Below, in pieces: positions 1-8,373 of a DNA stretch of 59,895 nucleotides. Position 1 is the first letter of the stretch. The number at the start of each line of letters is the position of its first letter. Origin of the DNA: Chloroflexota bacterium (lineage in GTDB: Bacteria; Chloroflexota; Anaerolineae; JAAYZQ01); NCBI GenBank assembly GCA_018606645.1, contig JAGVRI010000009.1, positions 1 to 59,895 on the forward strand. The letters run 5' to 3'. The notes under the pieces are model-generated. The model worked only from the letters and a program-made list of their open reading frames with translations, ran no database searches and had not been told where the DNA came from. The translations under genes were made by a program, and so were the position numbers.

Positions 1-1
1 G

Positions 2-1378
2 GGGAACACTCCTCTCATCGTACAGGATGACTATTTGTACCACATCTATGCCCGGCAGGCAAACCCTCGCTCAACGCGCATTATGTTTTCCAGATATGTG
101 AAATGCACCCGATGGAAACGGAAGCAACTGGAAACCGGTGCCATGGGCGCCTTCTTTGCCTTTGTCAACGGCGAACTGATCCCGTATCTGAAGAGCCTCA
201 AAGACCGGCCCAACGCCACCCCGCGGCAGAAGGTCATCAGCGAGATCTTTTCCGGCATCGAGCGCACCCGCATCGACACCGAGCGCAACCTGCTCGACGT
301 GCTCGACAAGGTCAACGAGATCAGCGCCGAGAGCGTGGACCCCACCCACGTCTTTACCCTCTCGCAGGTCTATGAGGGCTTATTGCTCAAGATGGGCGAA
401 AAGGGCAATGACGGCGGGCAGTTCTTCACTCCGCGCGAGGTGATCCGCGCCATGGTGCGGGTGATTGACCCCAAGATCGGCGAGACCGTCTATGATCCGG
501 GCTGCGGCACCGGCGGCTTTCTGGCGCAGGCGTATGAACACATGGCCGGCCCCAACAACGAAAAAATCACCTCGCCCGACCAACTGGAGCTGCTCAAACG
601 TCGCACCTTTTACGGCCGTGAGAAGGACAATACCATCTATCCCATCGCGCTCGCCAACCTGATGCTACACGGGATTGACGAGCCGCACATCTGGCACGGC
701 AACACGCTCACGGGCGCGGAAATCTACGGCGGCTTGTTCCAGGACGCGCCGGCGCTCTTTGATGTGGTGCTGATGAATCCGCCCTTTGGCGGCAAGGAGG
801 GAAAGGACGCCCAAACACGTTTTGCCTACAAGACCAGCGCCACCCAAGTACTGTTTCTGCAGCACGTAATTGACAGCCTGAAACCGGGTGGTCGCTGCGG
901 CATCGTGCTGGATGAGGGCGTGCTCTTCCGCACCAACGAAACGGCCTTTGTGCAGACCAAACGCAAACTCCTGGACGACTGCGACCTGTGGTGCATCGTG
1001 AGCCTCCCGCCGGGCACCTTCGTCAACGCGGGCGCAGGCGTCAAGACCAATTTGCTCTTTTTTACCAAAGGCAGGCCGACCGAACGCATCTGGTACTATG
1101 ACCTGTCGGACATCAAGGTGGGCAAGAAGACGCCGCTGACGCTGGAGCATTTTAAGGAGTTCTTCCGCCTTCTGCCGACGCGCGCCGAGAGCGAGCGTAG
1201 CTGGACGGTGACGCGGCAGGAGATTGAAGCGCGCAACTTTGACCTCAAGGCGGTCAATCCCCATCGCAAAAACGACGAGGACACGCGCACGCCGGAAGAA
1301 CTGATCGAACTGATCCGCGTCAAAGGCAAGGAAATCGAAGAGGCTCTAGCAGCGTTGGCAACTCAGAGGCCGGGGTAA
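2..1378 (+). CDS. hsdM: Type I restriction-modification system DNA methyltransferase subunit (HsdM), 5' end outside the window
   Basis: The product would methylate adenine N6 in DNA as the modification subunit of a type I restriction system. The S-adenosylmethionine-binding motif DPGCGTGGFL and the catalytic motif NPPFGG are both present, in the order typical of the N6_Mtase fold, after a helical HsdM-type segment that includes the ETGAMGAFFAFVNGELIPYL stretch. The frame is open back to base 2 with no stop, and the only nearby start (TTG at 35) has no convincing ribosome site, so the gene most likely begins before the window. The C-terminus looks complete. No hsdS or hsdR follows: an attC-like site and unrelated genes come next, so any specificity and restriction subunits must lie upstream or be missing. 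Confidence 0.9.
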   Translation, partial: GNTPLIVQDDYLYHIYARQANPRSTRIMFSRYVKCTRWKRKQLETGAMGAFFAFVNGELIPYLKSLKDRPNATPRQKVISEIFSGIERTRIDTERNLLDVLDKVNEISAESVDPTHVFTLSQVYEGLLLKMGEKGNDGGQFFTPREVIRAMVRVIDPKIGETVYDPGCGTGGFLAQAYEHMAGPNNEKITSPDQLELLKRRTFYGREKDNTIYPIALANLMLHGIDEPHIWHGNTLTGAEIYGGLFQDAPALFDVVLMNPPFGGKEGKDAQTRFAYKTSATQVLFLQHVIDSLKPGGRCGIVLDEGVLFRTNETAFVQTKRKLLDDCDLWCIVSLPPGTFVNAGAGVKTNLLFFTKGRPTERIWYYDLSDIKVGKKTPLTLEHFKEFFRLLPTRAESERSWTVTRQEIEARNFDLKAVNPHRKNDEDTRTPEELIELIRVKGKEIEEALAALATQRPG

Positions 1379-1399
1379 ACGATGAGGAAAAGGCGGACA

Positions 1400-1468
1400 C
1401 GCATAACAACGGGTTGCAGCCGACATGCTCCACTCGTTGCGCGTGCGGCTGAACCCGTCCGTTAGCTC
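1400..1468 (+). mobile_element. attC-like integron cassette recombination site
   Basis: The outer boxes are GCATAAC (1401-1407) and GTTAGCT (1461-1467), close to the RYYYAAC and GTTRRRY cores. Inside them the arm GGGTTGCAGCCG (1411-1422) pairs with CGGCTGAACCC (1446-1456) except for one unpaired G. Such an extrahelical base is a hallmark of attC arms. About 20 bases separate the arms. The site follows the methylase stop and precedes the Nmad3-like gene, so it fits a lone cassette junction without a visible integrase. The core boxes are not perfect, so the call rests mainly on the folded architecture. Confidence 0.62.
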
Positions 1469-1493
1469 GGACGCTTCGCTCCGCTTGCGTCCG
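1468..1493. repeat. Inverted repeat next to the attC-like site
   Basis: CGGACGC at 1468-1474 is repeated inverted as GCGTCCG at 1487-1493, giving a 7-bp stem with a 12-base loop immediately after the GTTAGCT box. No T-tract follows, so it is not a convincing terminator. It may belong to the cassette boundary. Confidence 0.45.
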
Positions 1494-1535
1494 ACCTAAT
1501 GGGGCGGCAGCAGAGAGGCCCCTCGCCGGTTTGGT

Positions 1536-2465
1536 ATGAAAGTTGTATTCAGCCGTAAGGGATTCGATTCATCAACTGGCGGAGTTCCCAGTCCCATCCT
1601 ACCCGATGGAAGCTTAGTCTCCTTTCCCATACCCAGGCGCTCTCGCGTAGCCTATGAGGACTTGAGGATTGAGGGCCTTTCGATGTCCAAGGTGGTCGAG
1701 GACCTGACCCACGGCCGAATCCGAGAGAAGGACACGTGCCACCTTGATCCCGACCTGAGTGAAGGCATGTATCCGAGGATGCCGGGCTGGAGGCCGATAT
1801 TCGGCCAGAGGGGTGCTAGCGCAAGGCATCTGGCTCGGCATGGCATCTCCCGTGGCGACATCTTCCTGTTCTTTGGCTGGTTTCGCCAGGTCGAGTTCCT
1901 ATCAGGTACCTACCGCTACGTCTTGGGCGCGCCCCATCTGCATCTTCTTTTCGGATGGTTCCAAGTCGGCGAGGTGCTCAGCCGCGCCGATGCAGCGCCA
2001 GCCTGGGCGAGATACCACCCGCATCTCCAGGATGACTACGGCCCGGACAATGTCGTCTTTATCTCGAGTGAAGTGCTAGAGCTCGGCTCTGCCGCCGTCG
2101 GCATTCCAGGAGCTGGTGTGTTCTCCCGGTACGACGAGCGACTGCGCCTGACTGCTCGCGGTCGCACCCGATCGTGGTGGAGTCTTCCCGCGTGGTTCTA
2201 CCCTGCAGAGGGCAAGGAGCCTCTTACTCACCACAGGGACCCATCCCGCTGGCAATTGCAGGGAGACCGGGTCTTCCTTCGCACATCGAGTCGCGGTCAA
2301 GAGTTTGTTCTGCACGCCGATCAGTACCCGGAGGTGGTCCCCTGGATCTGCTCATTGATTCAGCCTGCGGCCCAACAACTCGCTGCAGCGGATCCGGACA
2401 GCGCGGCCCAATCCGACGGTTCCTTGCCTGCCGGGGCGCGCGATAATGGGGCTGGGATTCCCTGA
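1536..2465 (+). CDS. Nmad3-like putative nucleotide-modification protein
   Basis: The N-terminus MKVVFSRKGFDSSTGGVPSP followed by a PDGSLVSFPIP stretch matches the start of the Nmad3 family (nucleotide modification associated domain 3). That family was predicted by comparative genomics to take part in DNA or nucleotide base modification; its chemistry is not established. At 309 residues the length fits, with a conserved-looking FFGWF segment appearing twice (around residues 110 and 137). No signal peptide or membrane segment is visible, so it should be cytoplasmic. The gene starts at ATG with a poor ribosome site, lies directly behind an attC-like site, and is followed by a gene remnant, all consistent with acquired cassette cargo. 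The family call is from recognition of the N-terminal motif; the function is inference. Confidence 0.7.
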   Translation: MKVVFSRKGFDSSTGGVPSPILPDGSLVSFPIPRRSRVAYEDLRIEGLSMSKVVEDLTHGRIREKDTCHLDPDLSEGMYPRMPGWRPIFGQRGASARHLARHGISRGDIFLFFGWFRQVEFLSGTYRYVLGAPHLHLLFGWFQVGEVLSRADAAPAWARYHPHLQDDYGPDNVVFISSEVLELGSAAVGIPGAGVFSRYDERLRLTARGRTRSWWSLPAWFYPAEGKEPLTHHRDPSRWQLQGDRVFLRTSSRGQEFVLHADQYPEVVPWICSLIQPAAQQLAAADPDSAAQSDGSLPAGARDNGAGIP

Positions 2466-2548
2466 GCCGCCGGGCGGCTGAGCTCGAGGCCGTTGGGTTA
2501 GCCAGCTTATCATGGCCCAACCATGTTCGCCCAAGGTGGGCCGGCGAT

Positions 2549-2761
2549 GTGCCGCCAGGCTGGTCCAGGCAAAAGGTTCGGCGGCTTGGGCCGGAATGGG
2601 GAAGCGAGTATCTCAGCTATGCGCTCTTGTTCCGGGATGATGGGCGAGCGCACCCGGCTGTCGCCGAGGCCTATGCGGAGCTAAAGCGTCGCCCGGCCCA
2701 ACACCTGGCTGCCCCCCAGGCTTATCCTGATGCGAAGGACCCGGCCGTGGATTTGATATAA
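2549..2761 (+). pseudogene. GrpB/UPF0157-family C-terminal remnant
   Basis: This 70-residue frame begins at GTG and contains a GrpB-like tail: a FRD segment, AHPAVAEAYAELKRR, and an AYPDAKDPAVDLI ending that parallels the AYTEAK-type ending of the family. A full GrpB-family protein is about 170 to 190 residues and belongs to the nucleotidyltransferase-like fold, so the catalytic N-terminal part is missing. No matching upstream piece was found in the other frames, which suggests decay or truncation during cassette or mobile-element events rather than a single frameshift. Confidence 0.5.
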
Positions 2762-2797
2762 CCTGGCTGCGGAAGAACAGGTTCAAACCGCGCCCGC

Positions 2798-3952
2798 TCA
2801 CCGGGCCGACCGGGCGATCTGCCGCACAGCGTCCACTGCGGCGCGGACCTCGTCGGCCGTGTTCAGCGCCGCCAGCCCAAAACGCACCGTCCCGGCGGGG
2901 AAGGTGCCCATCGTTTTGTGGGCGGCCGGGGCGCAGTGCAACCCGACTCGGGCCAGGATGCCATATTCATCGTCCAGGCGCAGGCCCACCTCCGAGGGCT
3001 CCATGCCGGCGATGGTGAACGAGACGGTCGCCGTTTGACGGGTTGCGTCCAGGGTGCCATAGACCGTCACCCCTGGGATGGCCCGCAGGCCGTCGATCAA
3101 CTGCTGCGCCAACTCGACCTCGTGGGCGCGGATCCGCTCCACGCCTTGCTGCAACACCCAGCGGATGCCGGCCTCCAACCCGGCCAGGCCCACCGCGTTG
3201 AGGGTGCCGCTTTCACAGGCATCGGGCAAAAAGTCGGGTTGCTCCTCCCGCTCCGAGAGGCTGCCGGTGCCGCCCCGTTTGAGCGGATCCAGCGCCGAGG
3301 GGTCCACCCGCTGGCCGATGACCAGCCCGCCGGTACCCATCGGTCCGTAGAGCGACTTGTGTCCGGTAAAGGCAAGCAGGTCAATAGCTTCGGCTTCCAC
3401 ATCGATCGGCAACGCGCCGGCCGTCTGGGCGGCATCCACCAGCAACAGCAGGCCATGGCGGCGCGCGATCTGCCCGACCTCGCCCACCGGCAGGATCGTG
3501 CCGACCACGTTGGACGCATGGGTGAGGACGATCATCCGCGTCTCGGGCCGGATGGCAGCCTCAACCTGGGCCGGATCGAGAACGCCCTGCGGCGAACAGG
3601 CCACCACGGTGAGGCCGACCCCCCGTCGCTCCAGCCAGCGCAGGGGACGCATGACCGAATTATGTTCCATGCTGCTGGTGATGACGTGGTCTCCGGCGCG
3701 CAACAGGCCGTTCATCGCCAGGTTGAGCGCTTCGGTCGCATTCGCGCCAAAGACCACCCGCAGCGGATCGGGCGCGTGGAACAGTTCGGCGACCGCCTCA
3801 CGGGCCGCATACACGGTCCGCGCCGCCTCGACGGCCCGGCGATGTCCGGAACGGCCCGGATTGGCGCCGACGTGGTGGAGGAAATTCAGCATCGCCTCGG
3901 CCACGCCGGGCGGCTTGGGCCAGGTCGTGGCCGCGTTGTCGAAATAGATCAT
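2798..3952 (-). CDS. Cysteine desulfurase-like PLP aminotransferase (class V, EGE10 type)
   Basis: The protein (384 residues) is a fold-type I PLP enzyme of the NifS/SufS kind, which would remove sulfur or selenium from cysteine or selenocysteine. The start MIYFDNAATTWPKP is the signature beginning of the EGE10 subgroup, and the PLP-binding lysine lies in the FTGHKSLYGPMGTGG motif. An active-site loop cysteine candidate is the LHCAPAAH motif near the end. The ATG at 3952 was chosen because GGAAGG lies just upstream and the family begins there; the frame stays open to a GTG at 4093 but the added 47 residues show no homology I recognise. EGE10 enzymes are often linked to molybdenum or selenium enzymes, which fits FdhD and an aldehyde oxidoreductase elsewhere in the window, although not in the same operon. 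Confidence 0.85.
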   Translation of the reverse strand: MIYFDNAATTWPKPPGVAEAMLNFLHHVGANPGRSGHRRAVEAARTVYAAREAVAELFHAPDPLRVVFGANATEALNLAMNGLLRAGDHVITSSMEHNSVMRPLRWLERRGVGLTVVACSPQGVLDPAQVEAAIRPETRMIVLTHASNVVGTILPVGEVGQIARRHGLLLLVDAAQTAGALPIDVEAEAIDLLAFTGHKSLYGPMGTGGLVIGQRVDPSALDPLKRGGTGSLSEREEQPDFLPDACESGTLNAVGLAGLEAGIRWVLQQGVERIRAHEVELAQQLIDGLRAIPGVTVYGTLDATRQTATVSFTIAGMEPSEVGLRLDDEYGILARVGLHCAPAAHKTMGTFPAGTVRFGLAALNTADEVRAAVDAVRQIARSAR

Positions 3953-4149
3953 ATCGTTTCCTTCCGATGGCGCCGCCGCGCCGGGTCGGCGTTCGTGGCC
4001 CTGCCACAGGGGGAGAACCTGCGGGAGGGCAGACACGCCGGGGAACGCCGCCTCAAGACCGTCCAGGCACAGCGGCAGCCGACGGCCTTTCACCGGGTGA
4101 TGGTCAGCTTGAACTCATCCCCTACCGCTTCCACCCGCCCTGTCAGAAA

Positions 4150-4155
4150 ATTATA
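4150..4155 (-). promoter_or_regulatory. Probable -10 element upstream of the cysteine desulfurase gene
   Basis: A perfect TATAAT on the minus strand sits in a short AT-rich island within GC-rich DNA, about 190 bases before the ATG at 3952. No good -35 box is visible at 16-18 bp. A 14-codon GTG-started frame (4134 down to 4090) lies in the leader and its stop overlaps the alternative GTG at 4093. The rest of 3953-4386 holds nothing else I recognise. Confidence 0.45.
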
Positions 4156-4330
4156 ACGTTTTGCTATCGCTCATATAGCAGACGTCTATTCTATTCCACC
4201 GGCAAACCTTTGTCAAATTCGGCGCGTTGCCATGCCGGGCAGGGCGCCAAAGGGCAATGGCCTGTCAACGAATGAGAAATGAATCCACGAATCGGCGCAG
4301 GGGCGTGCTGCGCCTTGAGGGCGATGCCGG

Positions 4331-4371
4331 CAAAAAGACGCGCCCGACCGCAGAGAGCGGTCGGGCGCGCA
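4331..4371 (-). terminator. Rho-independent terminator of the FAD/Fe-S oxidoreductase gene
   Basis: A perfect 13-bp GC stem (4339-4351 with 4357-4369) has a five-base loop. Read on the minus strand it is followed by CTTTTTG. It lies just after the stop of the 1036-residue oxidoreductase. Confidence 0.85.
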
Positions 4372-4386
4372 GCCGGTCAGACGGCG

Positions 4387-7300
4387 TTACGATCCGTTGC
4401 CGGACTGGCCTTTCAGATAGGCCTCCATGTGGGGCATAAAGTGGGGGATGACCAGCGGCAACATCTTGGGCAGCAAGTTGTCCATCGCCGCCGGCATCAG
4501 GTCCGGCATCTGCTCCTTCATCTGCGGCGGCATGGCGATCCGCTTCTCGACGGCAGCCAGCATGGCCGGCATCACCTTGGGCATCATGCCGGGCATCAGC
4601 CGCGGGAAGAGGAAGGGCATCATCGGCTTCATGATGGCGATCATCGCGTCGCGCACTGGCCCCGGAGCGGCCTTGACCATCTTCATCATCCCCCGGAACG
4701 GTTCGGGCATGGCCTCGATCATCTCCGGCAGCAGGCTGGCCATAAACCCGGCCATCGCCTCCGGCTTGAGGAGGCGGATCATCGCCTCGAACACGCTCCA
4801 CATCTCCAGGGCATAGGGGGTCGGATCGGGGTGCTCGACGCCGGCGCCCCTGCACACCAGGCTGGCCAGGTCAACGATCGGCAGGTCGCGCCCGGTCTTG
4901 CTGGCCGTGACGCGGAACTGGACTTCGCAGCAGGGGCAGGCGGCGATGAGGGCTTCGGCTCCGGTCGCCTCCGCCTCGCGCAACCGGATATCGCCCACCC
5001 GCTTCCCGACATCCGGATCGGCCACCAGGCTGAGCACCGAACCGCAACAGTGGGCCTCCTGACGGTTGTGTTCCATCTCTACGAACTCGATCCCGGGAAT
5101 GGCCTGGATCAGCCGCCGTGGCGCCTCATAGATGTTGCCCGCCCGGCCCATGTGGCACGAATCGTGCCAGGTGACCCTCATCGGGACCTCAATGTCGAGT
5201 TGGAAGGCGCCCTTTTCGATCTGATCGGCCAGGATCTCGCTATAGTGCTTCACCTCAAAGGCATACTCGATCCCCAGTTTCTTTGCCCAATCGGGATAAA
5301 AGGTGTGCCAGGAGAGCCAGCAGGCCGGGCAGGAGGTAACGACAGTTTTCACCCCGCGCGCCTTCATCGCCTCGATGTTATGGCGCAGGATCTCCTCCCA
5401 GGTATCCCACAAGCCGGCGACCAGCATCGGGATGCCGCAACACGCCTCATCATGGCCCAGGTAGGTGAACTCGACGCCGGCCTTGTGCATCAGGCAGGCC
5501 GTGGCCTGGGCAATGTCATGTTCGACGTAGGAGGCGGTGCAACCGGGAAAGTAGGCGATCTCGGCCCGTTCCGGCAACACCCCTAACTTGTCCTCCGGCA
5601 TCCACTTGGGCCGGTCCACGCGGTAGGCCGCCCAGATGTTGAGTTCTTTGCGCAACGACTGGCGCATGATCTCAAAGGGCGGGAAGGTCAGTCGTCCCTC
5701 GTCGTGGATCAACTGGCCGCGCAGTTTGAGCCAGCTTGGCTCGATGGGCAGGTCTTCGCAGCAGCGGACGTTACACAGCTCGCAGGTGGTGCAGGCCAGG
5801 ATCGAATCCACCATCTTCTGGTTCCAGTCCGCCTTGCCCTCCATAAACTGCCGCAAAAAGTACCATTTGCCGCGGGGCGTCTGGCTCTCCCAGCCGCGGC
5901 CATAGTATTGGTCACACTCGTCCACGCAGTAGCCGCATTGGCTGCAGGCGTAGGCGAACCAGGCCAGGTCGCTGGGGATGCCGCGCCGGCTCTGAGCCGG
6001 GTCCTCGGCCCGCTCGCCGACGGGCGACCGGGCGGCATTGCCCAGGATGCGGACCACCGGTTCAAACGCTCCGGCCAGGCCCATAAAGGCCGATAACAGC
6101 GGCTTGCCGTCCAGCACTTTGCCGGGGTTGTAGATGCCCTGCGGATCGACCGCCACTTTGAACTCCCTCAGGCGTCGGGTGCGCTCCGGGCCCAAAACAT
6201 GTTCGGCCTCGCGGGTGAAGTAGAGGCCGGTGGCATAGGCCCGCCCGCCGTTTTCCTTGGCGACCTTGAGCGCGGTCAAAGCCAGGCCAAAGGCCAGGTT
6301 GAAGGTGAATTTCCGCTCATCATGGAGGATAAAGCCCAACAGGGTGACATCCTCGACCGCGCCGCTTTGTGGATGGGCGGTAACCATGCCCTCGATCAAC
6401 ATCGGGAGTTTGATCCGGCTTTCCAGTCCCTGGAGGGCCGGGCTGAGGTTTGATAGGGGCACGACCACTTCGCTGGGGGCGGTACTCGGCCCCAGGCGCT
6501 TGCCGTGCATCAGGTTAAAGCGGTTCTCCCATTCGTGCTGGACCAGTTCCTCCGCCAGTTCCTCGCCGCCTGCCGCCTGGATCAATCCCCGCAGGCGCGG
6601 TTCGATGGCCGCCCGGCGCGACTCGGGCGCGACCAGAGTGACCAGATAGCCCTGGGGGAGGGTGGGCCGGTGCTCCTCGACGATGTGACCGTGCTCCATA
6701 TGGGGCGGCAGATGGTTGCGCACCTCGCCCATGGTCGGGTTGATAAAACTGATGGACCAGAAGGGCAGTCCGGCCTCCCGGATCGAGCGCAGCGCCTGGG
6801 CCAGTTGCCCGGCGGTCTCAAACCGAGCGCCCCACAGCGCCTCCGGTTCGTAGGGCCTCACCCGAAGGGTGATCTGGGTGATCAGGCCGGTGATCCCCTC
6901 TGCCTCGCTGATCAGGTCCAGGTCCGCCCCAGAGAACTCGCGCACCTCGCCGCTGGGCAGGACGGCGCGACAAGAGACCACATTCTCGCGAAACGAACCG
7001 TACTCGTAGGCGCCAAAGCCCACGCCGCCCTGGGCCAGCCAGCCGCCGACCGTGGAGGAGGGCGCACTGGACGGATAGGTGCGCAGGGCCAGGCCCTGGG
7101 CGTTCAGCTCCCTCTCCAACCGACCCCAGATCACGCCCGGCTGGACGGTGACAGTCATCGCCCCGGCATCCACCGCCAGGACCTGGTTCATCCAGGCAAA
7201 ATCCACCACCAGCCCACCCCGAACCGGGATCACGCCGCCATATCCGGAGGTGGACTTGCCGCGAGGCACCAGCGGAATGCCATAGGTCCGCGCCCAGGCG

Positions 7301-7497
7301 ACAATCTGGACCACCTGTTCCTCGGACACCGGCTGGACCACCGCCGCCGGCAGGGTGTTGCCGACCAGCGGCTTGATCAGGCCCGGCAGCGAACCGACAT
7401 CGTGGCTGTACAAGAGGCGCTCCGTCCGGTCAAAAGCGACGTGCGAGCCAAACCTTTCCTGAAGCTGCTGCTCCAACTGCGGGGATAACCTTCTCAT
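4387..7497 (-). CDS. Three-module FAD-linked oxidase / Fe-S / CCG-domain oxidoreductase with Met-rich tail
   Basis: This 1036-residue protein fuses a GlcD-type flavin oxidase to a GlcF/HdrB-type iron-sulfur part, as in glycolate or D-lactate dehydrogenases that pass electrons to the membrane or to heterodisulfide-like partners. Residues about 50-190 form the FAD_binding_4 domain (with the PRGKSTSGYGG loop) and 210-465 the FAD-linked C-terminal domain ending YNPGKVL. Two four-cysteine clusters follow: C518, C521, C524, C528 and C569, C572, C575, C579. Two CCG domains then occupy about 645-860 (FPGC, EACCG, DSCHMGR, HCCGS, CPCC). The last 140 residues hold 26 methionines in MP-rich repeats, which the family lacks. 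The ATG at 7497 has an AGGAG site. The gene lies 31 bases after the PocR-type regulator and is probably cotranscribed with it. The substrate is unknown; a 2-hydroxy acid is likely. Confidence 0.88.
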   Translation of the reverse strand: MRRLSPQLEQQLQERFGSHVAFDRTERLLYSHDVGSLPGLIKPLVGNTLPAAVVQPVSEEQVVQIVAWARTYGIPLVPRGKSTSGYGGVIPVRGGLVVDFAWMNQVLAVDAGAMTVTVQPGVIWGRLERELNAQGLALRTYPSSAPSSTVGGWLAQGGVGFGAYEYGSFRENVVSCRAVLPSGEVREFSGADLDLISEAEGITGLITQITLRVRPYEPEALWGARFETAGQLAQALRSIREAGLPFWSISFINPTMGEVRNHLPPHMEHGHIVEEHRPTLPQGYLVTLVAPESRRAAIEPRLRGLIQAAGGEELAEELVQHEWENRFNLMHGKRLGPSTAPSEVVVPLSNLSPALQGLESRIKLPMLIEGMVTAHPQSGAVEDVTLLGFILHDERKFTFNLAFGLALTALKVAKENGGRAYATGLYFTREAEHVLGPERTRRLREFKVAVDPQGIYNPGKVLDGKPLLSAFMGLAGAFEPVVRILGNAARSPVGERAEDPAQSRRGIPSDLAWFAYACSQCGYCVDECDQYYGRGWESQTPRGKWYFLRQFMEGKADWNQKMVDSILACTTCELCNVRCCEDLPIEPSWLKLRGQLIHDEGRLTFPPFEIMRQSLRKELNIWAAYRVDRPKWMPEDKLGVLPERAEIAYFPGCTASYVEHDIAQATACLMHKAGVEFTYLGHDEACCGIPMLVAGLWDTWEEILRHNIEAMKARGVKTVVTSCPACWLSWHTFYPDWAKKLGIEYAFEVKHYSEILADQIEKGAFQLDIEVPMRVTWHDSCHMGRAGNIYEAPRRLIQAIPGIEFVEMEHNRQEAHCCGSVLSLVADPDVGKRVGDIRLREAEATGAEALIAACPCCEVQFRVTASKTGRDLPIVDLASLVCRGAGVEHPDPTPYALEMWSVFEAMIRLLKPEAMAGFMASLLPEMIEAMPEPFRGMMKMVKAAPGPVRDAMIAIMKPMMPFLFPRLMPGMMPKVMPAMLAAVEKRIAMPPQMKEQMPDLMPAAMDNLLPKMLPLVIPHFMPHMEAYLKGQSGNGS

Positions 7498-7528
7498 CGG
7501 ATCTCACTCCTGTTTCGATTTCAAAAAG

Positions 7529-8311
7529 CTACAATTGGGTCATTTCGGCAATGCGCTGCAAACGGGTCAAGAGGCTCAGGCGCTCCTGACCGATCTCGGC
7601 AAAGGTGGCCGCCACGCGGCGCAACAGGCGAGCGATCTGTTCCTGCTTCTCGCGGTCGAGCGCCGGCAGTTCGGCCAGCGCCTCCTGGAGTTTCGCCGCC
7701 GGCAGACCGGTGGCCTGCGCCAGATCGGCCACACGCTCCGGCCAGCTCTCATCCTCCCCGCACGGCTGGAGCAGGAACTGCCCGGCGTGGACCACGGCGA
7801 CCAGCTCACCCTGTACCTCCACCCGCTCCGAGACATATCCCAGCCCGGCATGACACCGCTCGATCGGGGTCTGCCCCTCTCTGCCCCGCCCCGAGGGACG
7901 GGCGCCGCGGACGGCGGCATGCCAGGACCGGAGGCAGCGCTGCCGTCCCCCCTCGGTCCCCAGGATCAGCGCGCAAAAGGGACTGCCATGACTGACCCGA
8001 GTGAGGGGAGTGCCATCGGGGGCGGTGGTCACCACTCCCACCGCCAACGCCTCGGCCACGATATCCTGGATGGCCTGGACACACGACAACGGCAGGGCGG
8101 GCGAGGGGGAGGAGGCTGTGCCAGGGGCGGCCAGGGCGGCCTTGCGTTCCTGTTGCTCGTGGAGCCATTGTTCGACGGCCTGTCGCGGAAAGCGCCATTG
8201 CCCGCCTACCTTGAACCCTGGCAGGCGGCCATCCTGCAGCATACGGTAGATGGTGATCCGATCGACCTGAAGCAAGCTTTGAAGTTGGCGCGTCGTCAAC
8301 AAGGCGTCCAC
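7529..8311 (-). CDS. HTH (excisionase/MerR-like) plus PocR-domain sensory regulator
   Basis: The N-terminal 50 residues are an excisionase-type winged helix (LLTTRQLQSLLQV, then TIYRMLQDGRLPGFKVGGQW), and residues about 75-215 match the PocR ligand-binding domain (RVSHGSPFCALI, GRQRCLRSW, CHAGLGYVSE, AVVHAGQFLL), known from propanediol regulators and believed to bind small hydrocarbon derivatives. A C-terminal helical segment may dimerise. The frame is open to a TTG at 8347, but that TTG is itself the first bases of a -35 box, so the GTG at 8311 is the better start: it begins exactly where family similarity begins and lies seven bases after a TATACT box, implying a leaderless mRNA. It probably senses the substrate or product of the downstream oxidoreductase and controls this two-gene unit. 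Confidence 0.85.
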   Translation of the reverse strand: MDALLTTRQLQSLLQVDRITIYRMLQDGRLPGFKVGGQWRFPRQAVEQWLHEQQERKAALAAPGTASSPSPALPLSCVQAIQDIVAEALAVGVVTTAPDGTPLTRVSHGSPFCALILGTEGGRQRCLRSWHAAVRGARPSGRGREGQTPIERCHAGLGYVSERVEVQGELVAVVHAGQFLLQPCGEDESWPERVADLAQATGLPAAKLQEALAELPALDREKQEQIARLLRRVAATFAEIGQERLSLLTRLQRIAEMTQL

Positions 8312-8318
8312 GCCATCC

Positions 8319-8347
8319 AGTATATCAAGGAGATGGACGCATGTCAA
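8319..8347 (-). promoter_or_regulatory. Sigma70-type promoter of the PocR regulator operon
   Basis: The minus strand reads TTGACA (8347-8342), a 17-bp spacer, then TATACT (8324-8319). Only seven bases separate the -10 box from the GTG at 8311, so transcription should begin at or next to the start codon, giving a leaderless message. Confidence 0.85.
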
Positions 8348-8373
8348 ATTTTATGCGATGCGATGTCAGCAAA

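Noticed and set aside
2470..2520. Second complete attC site after the Nmad3-like gene
   Set aside because: GTTAGCC is present, but no matching left core or paired arms were found upstream of it.
3953..4093. Upstream extension of the cysteine desulfurase to the GTG at 4093
   Set aside because: The family begins at MIYFDNAATT, which has its own GGAAGG site; the extra 47 residues show no similarity.
2918..4156. Long plus-strand open frame opposite the cysteine desulfurase gene
   Set aside because: It is antisense to a clear PLP enzyme, has no family motif and arises from high GC content.
8312..8347. TTG at 8347 as start of the PocR-type regulator
   Set aside because: The TTG is part of a consensus -35 box, and a TATACT box lies inside the extended frame, so it cannot be translated from that promoter.
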